Assembly (NCBI RefSeq): GCF_024679245.1
Contig: NC_090182.1
Location: 25,144,274-25,208,273, forward strand
DNA: 64,000 nucleotides
Origin: Pseudorasbora parva
Taxonomy: Eukaryota; Chordata; Actinopteri; Cypriniformes; Gobionidae
Direction of reading: 5' to 3'
Shown here: positions 51,615 through 62,628 of the stretch, one piece after another
Position numbering within the stretch: position 1 is the first letter of the stretch
Layout of the letters: every line of letters begins with the position of its first letter
The notes under the pieces: generated by a model
What the model was told of the DNA's origin: nothing
Seen by the model: only the letters and a program-made list of their open reading frames with translations
Databases searched by the model: none
Program-made: the position numbers and the translations under genes

Positions 51615-52139
51615 GGGACATGTCCCCACCACTTTTTTAAAACATCTTGCTTCATGGATGAACCTAACTAATACAAACAAAACATCTCTGGTTAACTTGA
51701 AGAGTATAATTTCATTTGTTTGTTAAATAAGAGGCTTAACACCGTTACAGATACTTTCTATTTGTTCCGGTCAGATCACCAAACAAAATGCACAAAAACT
51801 GTCCCTGCTCTTGATGTACAACCACTGATGGTATTCGGTTTTGATGAGAGAAAAAATATTCTACGAGGGCAGATTAGAAATGAGAACTTCTGACAAGTTT
51901 AACAGACTAGACCAGTGATTAGGCCTATAAGCAAAGTGTGCAAATCTATATGCCTTTATTCACGTGAAAAATCTTGGCACAATGCTATATTGTGTTTAAA
52001 TGCAATAATTAAATGAGATCTATATCAATAAATGCACTATTTAATTGAATTTAAATATTAATTTCCAGACATCTTAATACAAATTTTTCTTTTGTACAAT
52101 TGTTATTGTACATATTTTACATCTGATATAACATTGTAT

Positions 52140-52330
52140 CAGCAATGCTACCCCTCTTAATAAGCCATATAGTGCATATCATATGCACGCGAAAAACTGC
52201 GTACTATATGCACGCCAAAGCTCATTTTGACGTATGAGCGCCCCCTCATACGTCAAAATGAGTATGCAAGTTCAAGTGAGTACCTGTGCATATGATACGC
52301 AATTTATGTCCCACCCACTTTTTAAAACAA
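52140..52330. repeat. Related hairpin repeat with an 18-bp perfect core palindrome
   Basis: 52221-52238 and 52245-52262 are perfect reverse complements (CTCATTTTGACGTATGAG) around a 6-base loop. Flanks carry TGCATATCATATGCACGC-type motifs of the same family as 51331-51614. Confidence 0.75.
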
Positions 52331-52429
52331 AGTTATGCCACTGGGTCTAATCCTGGCTTAATCTAAGTCCTGTTTGTGAAACCGGGCCTGTGCGAACCAA
52401 GGCAGATTAACCATAAAGTGGGCCTTTAA

Positions 52430-53124
52430 AGGGTTAGTTCACCCCAAAATGAAAATTCTGTCATTACTTACCCTAAAGTTGTTCGATAAGAAGATATTTT
52501 TGTTGCAATCGATTGCTCAGGCACCCATTCATTGACACCAATGTCATTTCCTCTCTCAAGACCCATAAAGGCACTAAAGACGTCGTTACAAAGCCCATCT
52601 CACTACAGCGGCTCTACAATCATTTTATGAAGCGACAATAAAAGTTGTTGTGTGCAAAAAAACTCAATTACGACTTATATATTGATGGGCTGAATTCAAA
52701 ACAAAGTTTCGAAAGGTTATGAAGCAGCATATTGATTCATGGTTCTGCGTGCCAAACTGCTGAAATCACGTGACATTGGCGATCCGGATCATGAATCCAT
52801 ACGCTGATTCATAAAGTTCGAAACTTTGTTTTATAATCAGCCCATGACTATATAAATCCTTATTTAGTTTTTGTTTTTTGCAGACAAAAACTATTCTCGT
52901 CACTTCATAAAATGATTGTAGTCTTTAAGTGGGTCTTTAGTGCCTTTTATGGGTCTTGAGAGAGGAAATGACATTGGTGTCAATGAAGGCCTTTCTGAGC
53001 CATCGGATTTCAACAAAAATATCTTCATTTGTGTTCCGAAGATGTACGGAGGTCTTACGGGTGAGGAACGACATTAGGGTAAGTAATTTTTGACAGAATT
53101 TTCATTTTTGGGTGAACTAATCCA
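52430..53124. mobile_element. TTAA-target palindromic MITE, 695 bp
   Basis: Starts AGGGTTAGTTCACCCC and ends GGGTGAACTAATCCA with TTAA on both sides (52426-52429 and 53125-53128). Inverted similarity extends through most of the element (for example ATGTCATTTCCTCTCTCAAG at about 52541 and its complement near 52955). No coding region. Confidence 0.82.
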
Positions 53125-53460
53125 TTAAATTCACATGGAATCCCCTGCAACATGATCAGACATGACAACACTTGAGAATTTCTTGTATGATGACATTCAG
53201 TTAGTCTACTGAACGTTTAACAAAAAGTAAACATTTACAAACATTTATTAATTTTAATTATTTTTGCTTGCATTCAAATTCCAATTCTACATCCTCGTTG
53301 CTACCTCAATTCAAATTGAGAAACTGGATTGGAATTTAAAATGCATTGTCCAGTCAGTTCTGAATGGCGCACAAAACATTTATATATGCAGTCTTGAACC
53401 AAGAGCTGTAAATAGTTTTAAATAGTTTAGTTTTTAATGTATCTTATTGGGAGATATGAT

Positions 53461-53549
53461 GTGGTATGGACATAATGATTTTTTTTTTTTAATGATCTTA
53501 ACTGCACATTGAGATTTGTGCCAAATGTAAATTGCAATACAAATAAACT

Positions 53550-53602
<53 letters not shown>

Positions 53603-53700
53603 TATGCTTATGCAAATGTTTACGTCTTCCCTTGAAACTGATGAAGTAAACTGTATTTAAATATGTAAACGATAGATACATCTATAAATCAGTATCATGC
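53461..53700 (+). repeat. Copy B of the dispersed segment, interrupted by a LINE tail
   Basis: GTGGTATGGACATAATG at 53461 continues as CTTATGCAAATGTTT at about 53606, matching 49262-49400. The intervening 53481-53602 is a LINE-like 3' end (CAAATGTAAATTGCAATAC then an (ATT)n tail). Confidence 0.65.
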
Positions 53701-54053
53701 TAATTCACGTGGCAGATTAATCCTACTATAAGTGTTTTTATTGTGAACGCGAGAAGAAAGTCCACACACGTTGTTGTGCTTGAGTGGAACTGTACGGTTA
53801 TACTCACTCTCTCGCACGCGCGCGCGTCCGCGGCTCTCAGAGGAAGTGCTGCTCGTGCTGAACGGCTGGAAGCGCAACACACAAGGACGCAGCGCGAGAG
53901 AGGACGGCACGCGCAGAGGTGCACCTGTAATCCACGCTGCTCGGTCGCCGATGTGCGGATAGTGTGAGAGCGTTCAGAAGAGCTATCCTACACCACGCAC
54001 ATACCCATGCTTGGGATTTGGCATTCTTTTTCTTCGCTAATGCAAAAGGAAAT
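53701..54053 (+). promoter_or_regulatory. gria1: Probable CpG-rich promoter and 5' UTR of gria1
   Basis: 53810-53960 is markedly GC/CpG-rich (GCACGCGCGCGCGTCCGCGG) within AT-rich surroundings, directly upstream of the first gria1 codon, with no obvious TATA box. This fits a CpG-type vertebrate promoter. Several upstream ATGs lie in the presumed 5' UTR, including a minimal uORF at about 53951 (Met-Cys-Gly-stop) and the longer overlapping one at 54007. The transcription start cannot be placed from sequence alone. ORFs at 53695-54133 on either strand reflect CpG-driven stop depletion. Confidence 0.6.
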
Positions 54054-54135
54054 ATGCAGCGAAGCCTCACACTGCTCTTCACCAGTTTTCTGGGATTGTG
54101 CTTCGGTTCCAGTTTTCCAAGTAATATCAACATAG
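54007..54135 (+). promoter_or_regulatory. Upstream ORF overlapping the gria1 start codon
   Basis: ATG at 54007, out of frame with the main start (54054), stays open for 42 codons and ends with TAG at 54133-54135, the last three bases of exon 1. If 54007 is in the mRNA, initiation there would bypass the receptor start. Confidence 0.45.
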
Positions 54136-54428
54136 GTGAGTGAATTACAAAAGTGAAGGATAGAGTGTGGAATGGGGCGTTATGAATAAAAAAAATGGAG
54201 AAAGGATCATAAGTATGGTTTTAGTCATTTGACTTATTTTGACAGAAATCGGCTTGGGTTTTAACGTATTGTGGAATGTATCTTTTCCCACAGGAGGATT
54301 ATTCCCAACCGAATCACACGAATATGAAGTGTTTCGGTTTGCACTCTCGCAACACCAGGATATCCCTAAACTGGTACCTCAAGTGGATATGGTCAAAATG
54401 GGGAATAGCTTTTCCATGACATATGCTT
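54054..54428 (+). CDS. gria1: AMPA-type glutamate receptor subunit 1, exons 1-2 (partial)
   Basis: Exon 1 coding 54054-54135 encodes a 27-residue start with a hydrophobic signal peptide (LTLLFTSFLGLCFG). It ends at a GTGAGT donor in phase 1. Intron 1 is 54136-54293, ending TTTTCCCACAG. Exon 2, 54294-54428, encodes GGLFPTESHEYEVFRFALSQ and then PKLVPQVDMV and NSFSMTY, ending at GTGAGT. FPSNINIGGLFP, FRFALSQ, PKL-PQ-D and SF-MTY match GluA1 better than GluA2-4 from memory of the family. This is the beginning of the extracellular amino-terminal domain, which guides receptor assembly in excitatory synapses. The rest of the gene (exon 3 onward, channel and ligand domains) is not in the window. Teleosts often have two gria1 copies; I cannot say which this is. 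The ORF 54239-54760 reads through both intron borders and is not real beyond exon 2. Confidence 0.9.
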
Positions 54429-55666
54429 GTGAGTACAACCCATTTTTACAGTGTAGAGAAAATGCGTGTAGTGAATATCAACGCACTGCAGCTGCTGTTC
54501 ATGTCTATCTGTTGCTTTGGTGGCAGAATGATAAAATGAAGAAGTCTGGATGTGAAAGTTTTGTCTCCCTGTTGCGCATACCACGCGGAGATAAAATCGC
54601 GTTCTTCTTTGTATTAAACACTAATATAGCTAGCATGATAAATGTGCTGTTTTTGAATGTATTAGTGATACGTGGTTCACAAGTGCAGAAAGTGCATGGT
54701 TCAGACGCAAAAAACCGCGCGTTACGCCGAATGCGTGTTACGCCTGGAATATGTCGTTAAGAAATAACATAATAATCAAAGCAAACACATTTTTTGTTCT
54801 CATTTTTTTTTTTTTTTCGTTTCTCTACTGTGCCTACAATTTATCGAAATTATGCGTCATGATGGACGCGCGCGCCGTTGCTGATACATCATGAAACCGT
54901 TCTGTAATGCTATAATGCTGATCATTATCTTTTCTTTTTATTTTCTTCTTCTTTTTTGATAATGGTGAATGGTGTTGGTTATGTTGGGTCATTTTTTGAT
55001 TAAGTATGAAATATGTTGTATTTCTAGTCTCAAAGCGCACAACGTGTGGCAGCTTCCGTTGTGCAGAACACAGGATCAAAGCGCTGATAAAGAAAACAAG
55101 CGTTAATAGCAACGAACTGATTCATCAATGACTTTCAAGCTCTTTAGCCTCACGTAGACGTCTAACAGCAGCAATATAGTTAGGATATAGAAATGGGGAT
55201 GTGAAATGTCTCCTTTTCTCTCTCTCTCTCTGTATCAGTGATTCCCAATCAGGGGTAGCCTACTTGGGAAGATTTTGATTTTGGCTTTTCTAAAGGCATA
55301 AAAGAGAAATTATGACTTATGCAAGCCACGAATCATACTGACTTATAAATAGATAAATTCATTGTTCAGCCTTTCTTTGAGAATGCTTTTCGTATGTGCA
55401 ACTAGAAATGCTTAAAGACAATCTCAGGTTTTTACAGTATTGCCGATGGTATGTTTGAAAGTGAATCAATGTAAACAGTCACTTAAAATTGCAATAATAA
55501 TGCTAAGTGATATATCACTGCAGTATAAAAACAATTTTTTTTTGGTTTACTGAGGAGATTATTGAGCCTTACTCACTGGGAAATGTAAGACAAAAAAGGT
55601 TGGGAGGCACTACTCAATAACAGTCTTTCTCGGTTTCTTTTTCTCATGAAAGCATCAAAGAATATA

Positions 55667-55902
55667 CACTCTTAAAAAAAGGTTCTTAAATGGTTCTTTG
55701 GCATGATGCAGGTACCTTTCCACTGCATGAAAGGTTCCTTGTAGCGCAGAGAGGTTCTTTAGCATATAAAATGGTTTAAAAAGAATTCTTTAAAGAACGT
55801 TTCATGAAATGGTTCATCGGGGAACCAAAAATGGTTCTTCTATGGCATCGCCGTTCAAACCCTGTATATTGGTTCTTCCTGTCACCTTTATTTTTAAGGG
55901 TG
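55667..55902. mobile_element. MITE with CACTCTTAAAA ends
   Basis: A 236-bp element from CACTCTTAAAAAAAGGTTC to TTTATTTTTAAGGGTG, flanked by TA (55665-55666 and 55903-55904). It contains many GGTTCTT / AAGAACC motifs. No coding capacity. Confidence 0.75.
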
Positions 55903-57060
55903 TATAGAGTTTTAAGAATAGAGTTTTTAAAACTATGACGCAGACTAGGCACTTGAGTATGAAAACCAGTGTGCAGATGTCGTTCAGCATGTTTTAAATA
56001 TTCTTTGTTCTGTAATACTACTGAGAGCACATCAAAGAAATGCACATTAAATCCAAGCATTCGTCTCCCCAGGGCTACCAATATTTCTTTTCTTGATGTG
56101 AATTTTGATATATGCATAGACTCATCTCCCGCCTCATCTTCTTTTCATGCATTCAGTGTGTGTCAGGACAGACCAATCCCCCATCAGCACCTCATGCCTT
56201 CTCTCTGGTCTTGAGGAAAACCAATCGGATGAAATGAAAACAACTGCGTAATGGCCTTATTAACAGATATTGGAATGCAGATCCAAACACTAATGTGAGG
56301 GTCCCCAAACAGTGTAATTAAACTCCATCCACTGATTCTGTCAGAGCTGGAGGTGTGCGGTGGGATTTGTAATGGAGTGAAGAGACAAATCGGTCCCTCT
56401 ATGAATTTCATAGGGTTCTCTCAGGTGGAAAATTCAACATGCTCATTAGTCAATGATGTTCTTGCACTTTTTTTCCCTCACTGTCTTCCTTTTTTTTTTC
56501 CTCAAGATAAGACATTTGTTATTCACTGACCCATTATGAAGCTCAGTCATATTTAAAAGCTGCAGCAGTTTGTCCTGGATAATCGAAGGTCTCTTGTATT
56601 GCTCTGTGGCTGCGCTTCCATCCCGATCTTTTGCATGGTGAATGGGCAGCCCTCGCACAATGAGCTGTGAGAGGGGTGCTGTGAAGGCCCAGACTCTGCG
56701 TAATGCTGAATGGCCTCTTGTGCCATGAACTGAATGTGTGTCCGGAGACGCCTGAGGAAAGTTACCCTCAACTGCCCCCCCCCCCCCCCCCCCCCCCCCC
56801 TCTGTGTGTGGGCTCAATCCTTAGAGCAAACCATCCCTGTCAGCACCTGCCGGGGAGAACCAGAGGGGGGTGAGTACACAGAAAAAGGGGTCGAATTGTT
56901 CTGGGGCAAAGGTTGATTAAATAAGAAATGGTGTGGCACCTAGGAAAGCACAGTTTTATTGATTCATGGAAAGTATAATGAGAGCACACCTATTCCTAGC
57001 ATTGCTCTTATCTTAATACTTACCAATCTTAAGAGAAGTGACAATAAATGATAATATGCC

Positions 57061-58020
57061 TGTAATACAGTTCATAAATATGGGAAGGAAGGAGGCGGGA
57101 ACCGGCGAACGTTCAACAAAGACTTTAATCAAATAATAAACAAAACGAAAGTAACGTGGGCAGCCCCTCAAGGACAACTACTCGCACACACATAAAACAT
57201 AAACAAAACATAACATAAAGTCCGGGCCTGGTCCTCTCTCGTCCTTTACTGGTGACGCTCGTCCTTATATGCCTCCGAACTCCCTCATGAGAGGACTCAA
57301 GACTGGTGTGGTTCGCAGGTGACAATCATTTGCACTTACACCACGGTCTCGCTCATTTCCTCCCATGTCTCTCGCTCGTCCACCCCGCCACATACCCCCA
57401 TCACCCCTCGCAGGCCGGGGGGTACACCCGAGATGGCGCCTACTCCCCCCTGGGGGGCCCAATCTCCGCGTCTCACATGTCTGGGATATGGACAGACGAG
57501 ACGAGAGACAGATAGAGTGGAGAGAGGAGAAAAAAAATTCTGGTCCGGTTCACGGACACACTGCCGCTCGGTCCTCACCAGCCAAGAGGCTCTCCCTCAC
57601 GGTGCTATGCCATGGTGCTGGACACCCGGTGGACGGTCGATCGTCCTCCACCCCCTGGCAGCCGGACGTGGCTCCTCCGATTGAGGACAACGAGTCCCAT
57701 GCTTCCTGCTTCTCCCCATCATGGTGGACTGCAGCAGGCTCCGGCCCACGGCGGACACCGGCAACTCCTCCGCTCCCTCCAGGACGGCCGCCACCTCTAC
57801 CTCGACCCATGGGCACGCAAGTGAGCTCTCCATCCCACCGGTCTTCACTCGCTTCAGTACCATCGCCTCGGGCAGCCACTCGCGGTCTTTCTTAATCCAC
57901 ACTGCCCAAACTCTTCAGCATCACGATCCCGCTAGGACTCTTCGACAGCATGTCCCTCCTTCCTCCCGGCACCAATGTAGTCTCAAGTGCTGGATTTGCA
58001 GACACAATGTTGTGCCTTCT
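57061..58020 (-). mobile_element. LTR-retrotransposon remnant, antisense to gria1
   Basis: 57061-57392 reads on the minus strand as a 332-bp LTR (TGTGGCGGGG...TGTATTACA) with a GCATATAAGG TATA-like box near 57270 and a GATTAAAGTC block. Immediately before it on that strand is a purine-rich tract (GAGGGGTGATGGGGG). At 57962-57975 (minus) TTGGTGCCGGGAGG looks like a primer-site region that follows an LTR end (GAGACTACA). Between lie only about 570 bp of GC-rich, gag-leader-like sequence with overlapping ORFs on both strands but no intact domain. Most of the element has been deleted. Confidence 0.6.
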
Positions 58021-60201
58021 ATATTGGATCCGACAGGAACGGTACAACAAACTTTTGTGAGTAAAACGTCCTTTTTATATGTAGGCCACCTAATAGTAGT
58101 CTGGGGACTGTGTGTTTTCTAGACGGGTTACCTAAACTTACGCCCGTCAGCAGGAAATTCTTTCTTGATCTGGGTGCGCACATGTGTGTGTGTGTTCGTG
58201 CTTATACCGACCGATCGTGCGGGTGCGGGCTATGTAATACAATCGCAGGTGGATATGAAATAAATCATTGTGTTTGTTTGATAAAGTCAAGTTGCAGTTG
58301 TCGCTTTCAAAATAATCTCTGCCTCATGTGAACTGACACTGTCGCTAGATATGACAGCGGAGCTGAAGCTCATTAAATATGCAAATATTATCCAATCCTA
58401 GCCGTGGGCATTTATTTCCAGGTCTCCAGTGCGGCACGCCCATCAAAACCCAGTGTTCAGAAGACAGCCTCAAAACCAGAACATAGCCTATTACTTATTA
58501 GTTATGATTTTTTTGAATGTGAAAACCACACAAACGTCATTAGTTACTCAGACAACAGTATAAAAAAATTAAAAAGCCAATTCATGACACCTTAAAAATC
58601 ATTTTTAAAAGAACCTGAGGGTTAAGACTATATTTTGTGATTTTAATTTTAGAATATTATGTGTGCTTCTATTTTTCATTATTATATGAAATACAGCATC
58701 AGTTGAATATAATATCTCTGTTGATTTCCCAAAGCCACGTTTGATTTAATTGCTGCTGTAGTCTGTTTTCTGTGGTCGCTGATAACTCTAATTACATTAA
58801 GTTGGAGTAAATTTAGATATCCTGTATAGAGTGTTAATCAGGTTGCCTCATTGTAAACAAGTAATTAAAATAGTTGATTCATAGATTGTTAAACAGGCAG
58901 ACAGTGTTATTTTCAAAATTCTTTTCGCTTTCAATTTCAGAAGAATATACATGAAGGTGGAATGCAATTTATTCAATGACCCCCAACTGCCTCGCTGACA
59001 TTTGAAGTCCTCACAGTTAATGGTGGATTCCTTTATTTGATCCGTGAGCAGAATTAGAGCTGATCAATAGCTGGAACCTAATGCAAAGGCTCCACAATCG
59101 ATATGAGATTCTCACCGATTCCTGCATGCAAAGACTCAAGAGTCCACTTAAAGATCTATGGGAAAGTGTGCATTCATAGACCTCCAAGAAAGAAGGCCTC
59201 CAGGCCAGAAGAATGCTTCAGTACAAAGAACTGAATCAAGCGTATTTACAGTTGCTATAATTTGATCTGCACTGAGCAAAGTCTCATAATATACTGCTCT
59301 AAATGAAACGACTGTTGTTGAAAAAAAAAATTTGTACTGCTCTGCTTCTGTAGAGTAGTATGCACATGTGTTTTCATTTTATTAGGTGTTTACATCTTTG
59401 CATCTGATGTGATTGCTTTTGGGAGATGCCTGTAAACATGCATCACAGTATCTCAGAAAACAGCAGAGCTTTCTGTCATAAGCCTGAAATATCTTTCAGC
59501 GCTTCACACTGAGAAGAAAATAATAACCCTCTGTAGCAAGTCTTTCTACGTGTCGTACAGTCACAGAGACATGTAGCAGGGTAGTGAACCTCTGCGATTG
59601 TGAGTGTTGGAAGAAATGGCTCCAGGGTATTGTGTTATTGTGTAACTAGAGACCGAAGAGGGGGAGAGACCCTCAGTCACTGCAGGACCTCCAAATCCTG
59701 ATCAGAACAGAATCTCCTGGATGGGATTCCCTAAAGCAAGATATGCAATTAAAGCGCAGAGAGGTTCAGTCTTTAAATTTTCTTCCCAGAAAAGGTCTGA
59801 AAAATAATTTTCAAAACCACAAAATAATAACATTGTAATATGCGGTACAGCACATCTGTGAAATTTTCTATTACAGGTTGTGCTGTTGCTTGGTAACCTT
59901 TAACAACCTACAGTTAGCAGCTAAATCACTTCCATCATAATCAACATGCATGTAATCGTACAGAAGAATTTCTAGCAGTTGACATATTTCCACTGTCGCA
60001 TGGCACTGGAAGTGTAAAGGCACCTTGTCAGCTTCAGTGTCACCTATGCTGTATGAATTTGAATGTTTTATAATTATACAATCATTCAAAATTAAGCTTT
60101 TTTTAGGGGGTGGTAAAACACATTCTTTCGAAGGCTTGATTGTGTTTGTGGGTTGCACTGTAACATGTGTTCATGCTTCGTTTATAAAAAAGAATTCATT
60201 A

Positions 60202-60393
60202 CACTGTAAAAAATCGGGCCCCAATTAAAACATTTCTAGTGACTGATCACATCAAAAAAATTCAATTGGCCAAATTGAATTTCTGTGAATTGATGCAATT
60301 TAATTCATAGAAATTCAATTAGGCCAACTAAAAAATTTAGATGTGATCAGTCACTAGAAAATTTTCAATTGGGGCCTGAATTTTTTTACAGTG
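60202..60393. mobile_element. Hairpin MITE, 192 bp
   Basis: CACTGTAAAAAATCGGGCCC at the left is mirrored by GGGGCCTGAATTTTTTTACA then GTG at the right, with TA on both sides (60200-60201 and 60394-60395). The inverted similarity includes CTAGTGACTGATCACATC and its complement and covers most of the element. Confidence 0.85.
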
Positions 60394-62187
60394 TATTTTT
60401 CATATATTTTACACTGCTCTGTTCCTCCTTGTAAAAAACGGTCTGATGGTTTCCAGGTTCTATGAAGGTGGTCCCTCAAATACGTAATGGGCTCAGATTG
60501 GTTAGCTGGCCCAGTGTGTTGTGATTCGCTAACCGCCTAGTGCACTTCTTTTTTTTTTCTTTTTTTTTTGGAAAAAGTCTGTAAAGACTGCGGATCTACA
60601 GTGATCACTACTAAATGGCACCGTTACTTTTGTATTTTAAGAGTGATTATAGAAAATATCTGTCGCAAGAACTATTAACCCAAAACAAACACTAAACTTT
60701 GGCTTTACTATTAGCCAAATCAAACACAGAACATGTTTAACATCCCTGTAGATAAACAACCATGTAGATAAACAATATATAAAAGCTCTAATCAAAGAAT
60801 CATTTACACTAATTCCAAGTTCATTTTCTTGAGATTTAAAAAGTTTGTAAACTTTAGGTGTTTGTCGGATAACGTTATGTATGAATGAGCGTTTATCAAA
60901 TTGGTTTGCAGAGCCAAACAGTGTTGTCATTTGTTTACTTCCTTGCTACAATGTACAATTAACAATACAAACTATTACAGGAAAACACTTTGACGAAAAA
61001 TAAATCATACTTACAGGTTGTGGCCCGTAAACAGCGTCTGTTTTTAAAGTTGGAACTGCTACATCTTTCAGGACAAGCCGTTGTGTGAATCCTGCATTGA
61101 ACTCGCAAAGATTGTGGAAGCTTTCCTCCGTAAAATGTGCAGCACAGAAAGCGAGATTTGGGTAATAATTATGAGGGACAGAGTTAAAAAATTAATTTTA
61201 ACCATTGATGCAATCTGGATGAAAATAACAGCATTTCGTTGGGATTGCAACAACAACACTCCAGCCTACTTATTATACAACAACAACTCTTCTCCACAGC
61301 AATAAAAAATGGCCTCGCCCCCCTTATTTAATATTCTCGGAGGAGGGGTTTATGTAAATATAGGGCTTAGTGATGTCAAGCTACCCGGTCGTTTGCTATA
61401 GTCCTTAGAAATATATTTTTAAAAAAGCAAATATCTCCCTTTGCTTTAAACTATTAATGTTGTAACTTTGCAGATGTTGTTTATGCTCAAACAGCAACAT
61501 AACACACCAGCTAAAGTTAAAAAAAAAAGAAAAATGAAATGAAAAAAATGAAAATGTGTTTTACCACCCCTTTAAAATGTATATTTTTGATGTATTACAT
61601 TTATCAAAAGGATCCAAAAGACATTTACATTTTTAAATACAAAAGATTTCTATTTCAAATAAATGTTTTTATTTTAAACTTTTAACTCATCAAAGAATCC
61701 TTAACAAAATAAGAAATGTTTCTTTAGCACCATATAATGATAGACTGATTTCTGAAGAAATTTCTTCAGTTTTGCCATCTGAATAAATTACATTCTCAAA
61801 ATTTTATTAAAAATTATTAAACATTCTATTAAAATAGAAAGCAGCTTTTTAAAATTGTAATAATATTTCACATCACTGTTTTTGTTTTTTGTTTTTTTTT
61901 GTTTTTTATCAAATAAATGCAGGTGTGGGGAACATAAGACTTCTTTCAAAAATAACTTTAAAAATCAAAATTTTAAACAGTTGTTAATTTATGAGAAATG
62001 TAGGAGAAATCCAGGGCTGTATAAGCGTTAACGCATTGCGCATTTTTTGTTTGATTCGTTGTGTAGCCCATAGTTGGAGAAATCAAGATAAACCATAGAC
62101 ATAAACGATGCAGCAGCAAATATTAATAGGGAAAGAAAATGGTTAACATTAATATTCTAAACCAAAAGTGCAGTTATTGCCTATAAG

Positions 62188-62563
62188 TGTCACATGCCTG
62201 TCCTGTCTTGTGTGCACATGTGGGTTCTGTCATGTCTTGCATGTGCTACTGTCAACCCCGCCCTTCTTGTTATCTGATTATTGGTTTATTTGCCCCACCT
62301 GTTCTCCCTCATTATCTGCCTTGTTTGTTCCCTTTATAATCTCCTTGTGTTTGTCAGTCTGTGTTGGATCCTTGTGTAATGTCTGCGTCTTCCGTCCTCC
62401 CCGTGATTCTGTTGGTTTGTTTAAGTTTGTATTTATATTATTCTATTATTTGTTTTTCCCCCTCGTGGGTTTTGTTTTGAGTTTATGTTTTGTTTTTGTA
62501 AATAAATCATCTTTTTTCTGCACTTGAGTCCTCGCACCCTTTTCCCTTGTCTGTGACGTGACA
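62188..62563 (+). repeat. 5' LTR of a Tf1/sushi-like retrotransposon
   Basis: A 376-bp LTR, TGTCAC...GTGACA, homologous to the solo LTR at 980-1347. It holds a TATA box (TTATAAT, 62334-62340), a predicted start near 62363 and AATAAA at 62501-62506. The element continues past the window end, so its second LTR and target duplication cannot be checked. Confidence 0.88.
62334..62373 (+). promoter_or_regulatory. LTR core promoter and predicted transcript 5' end
   Basis: TATA at 62334-62340; about 29 bases further is GTTGGATCCTT (62363-62373), the reverse complement of the sequence just after the LTR (62565-62575). The solo LTR has the same spacing (TATAA 1123-1127, GGTTGGATCCTT from 1150). Confidence 0.65.
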
Positions 62564-62576
62564 GAAGGATCCAACC
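62564..62576 (+). other. Primer binding site, self-priming type
   Basis: GAAGGATCCAACC follows the LTR directly. It does not resemble a tRNA 3'-end complement (no TGG start), but AAGGATCCAAC is complementary over 11 bases to the predicted 5' end of the element's own transcript, as in Tf1/sushi-group elements. Confidence 0.65.
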
Positions 62577-62628
62577 ATAGAGGACTCAGCAAGAGGATTG
62601 TTTATTTTTGTTGTTTGCTCTTTGAACT

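Larger units (their letters stand above)
54429..62187 (+). other. gria1 intron 2 (open-ended) and its content
   Basis: No exon 3 candidate was found after the donor at 54429, so the intron runs past the window end. Named contents are the MITE at 55667-55902, a 26-base C-tract at 56775-56800, the antisense LTR remnant at 57061-58020 and the hairpin at 60202-60393. 58650-59750 and 60400-62180 read as ordinary unique sequence; parts of 58700-59100 could be conserved non-coding DNA, which a fish alignment would show. Confidence 0.65.

Noticed and set aside
54239..54760. 173-codon + ORF around 54.2-54.8 kb
   Set aside because: Only 54294-54428 is coding (gria1 exon 2); the rest runs through intron sequence on both sides of clear splice sites.
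57265..57902. Overlapping ORFs of 80-176 codons on both strands
   Set aside because: GC-rich LTR-element remnant with few stops; no conserved domain and mutual overlap in most frames.
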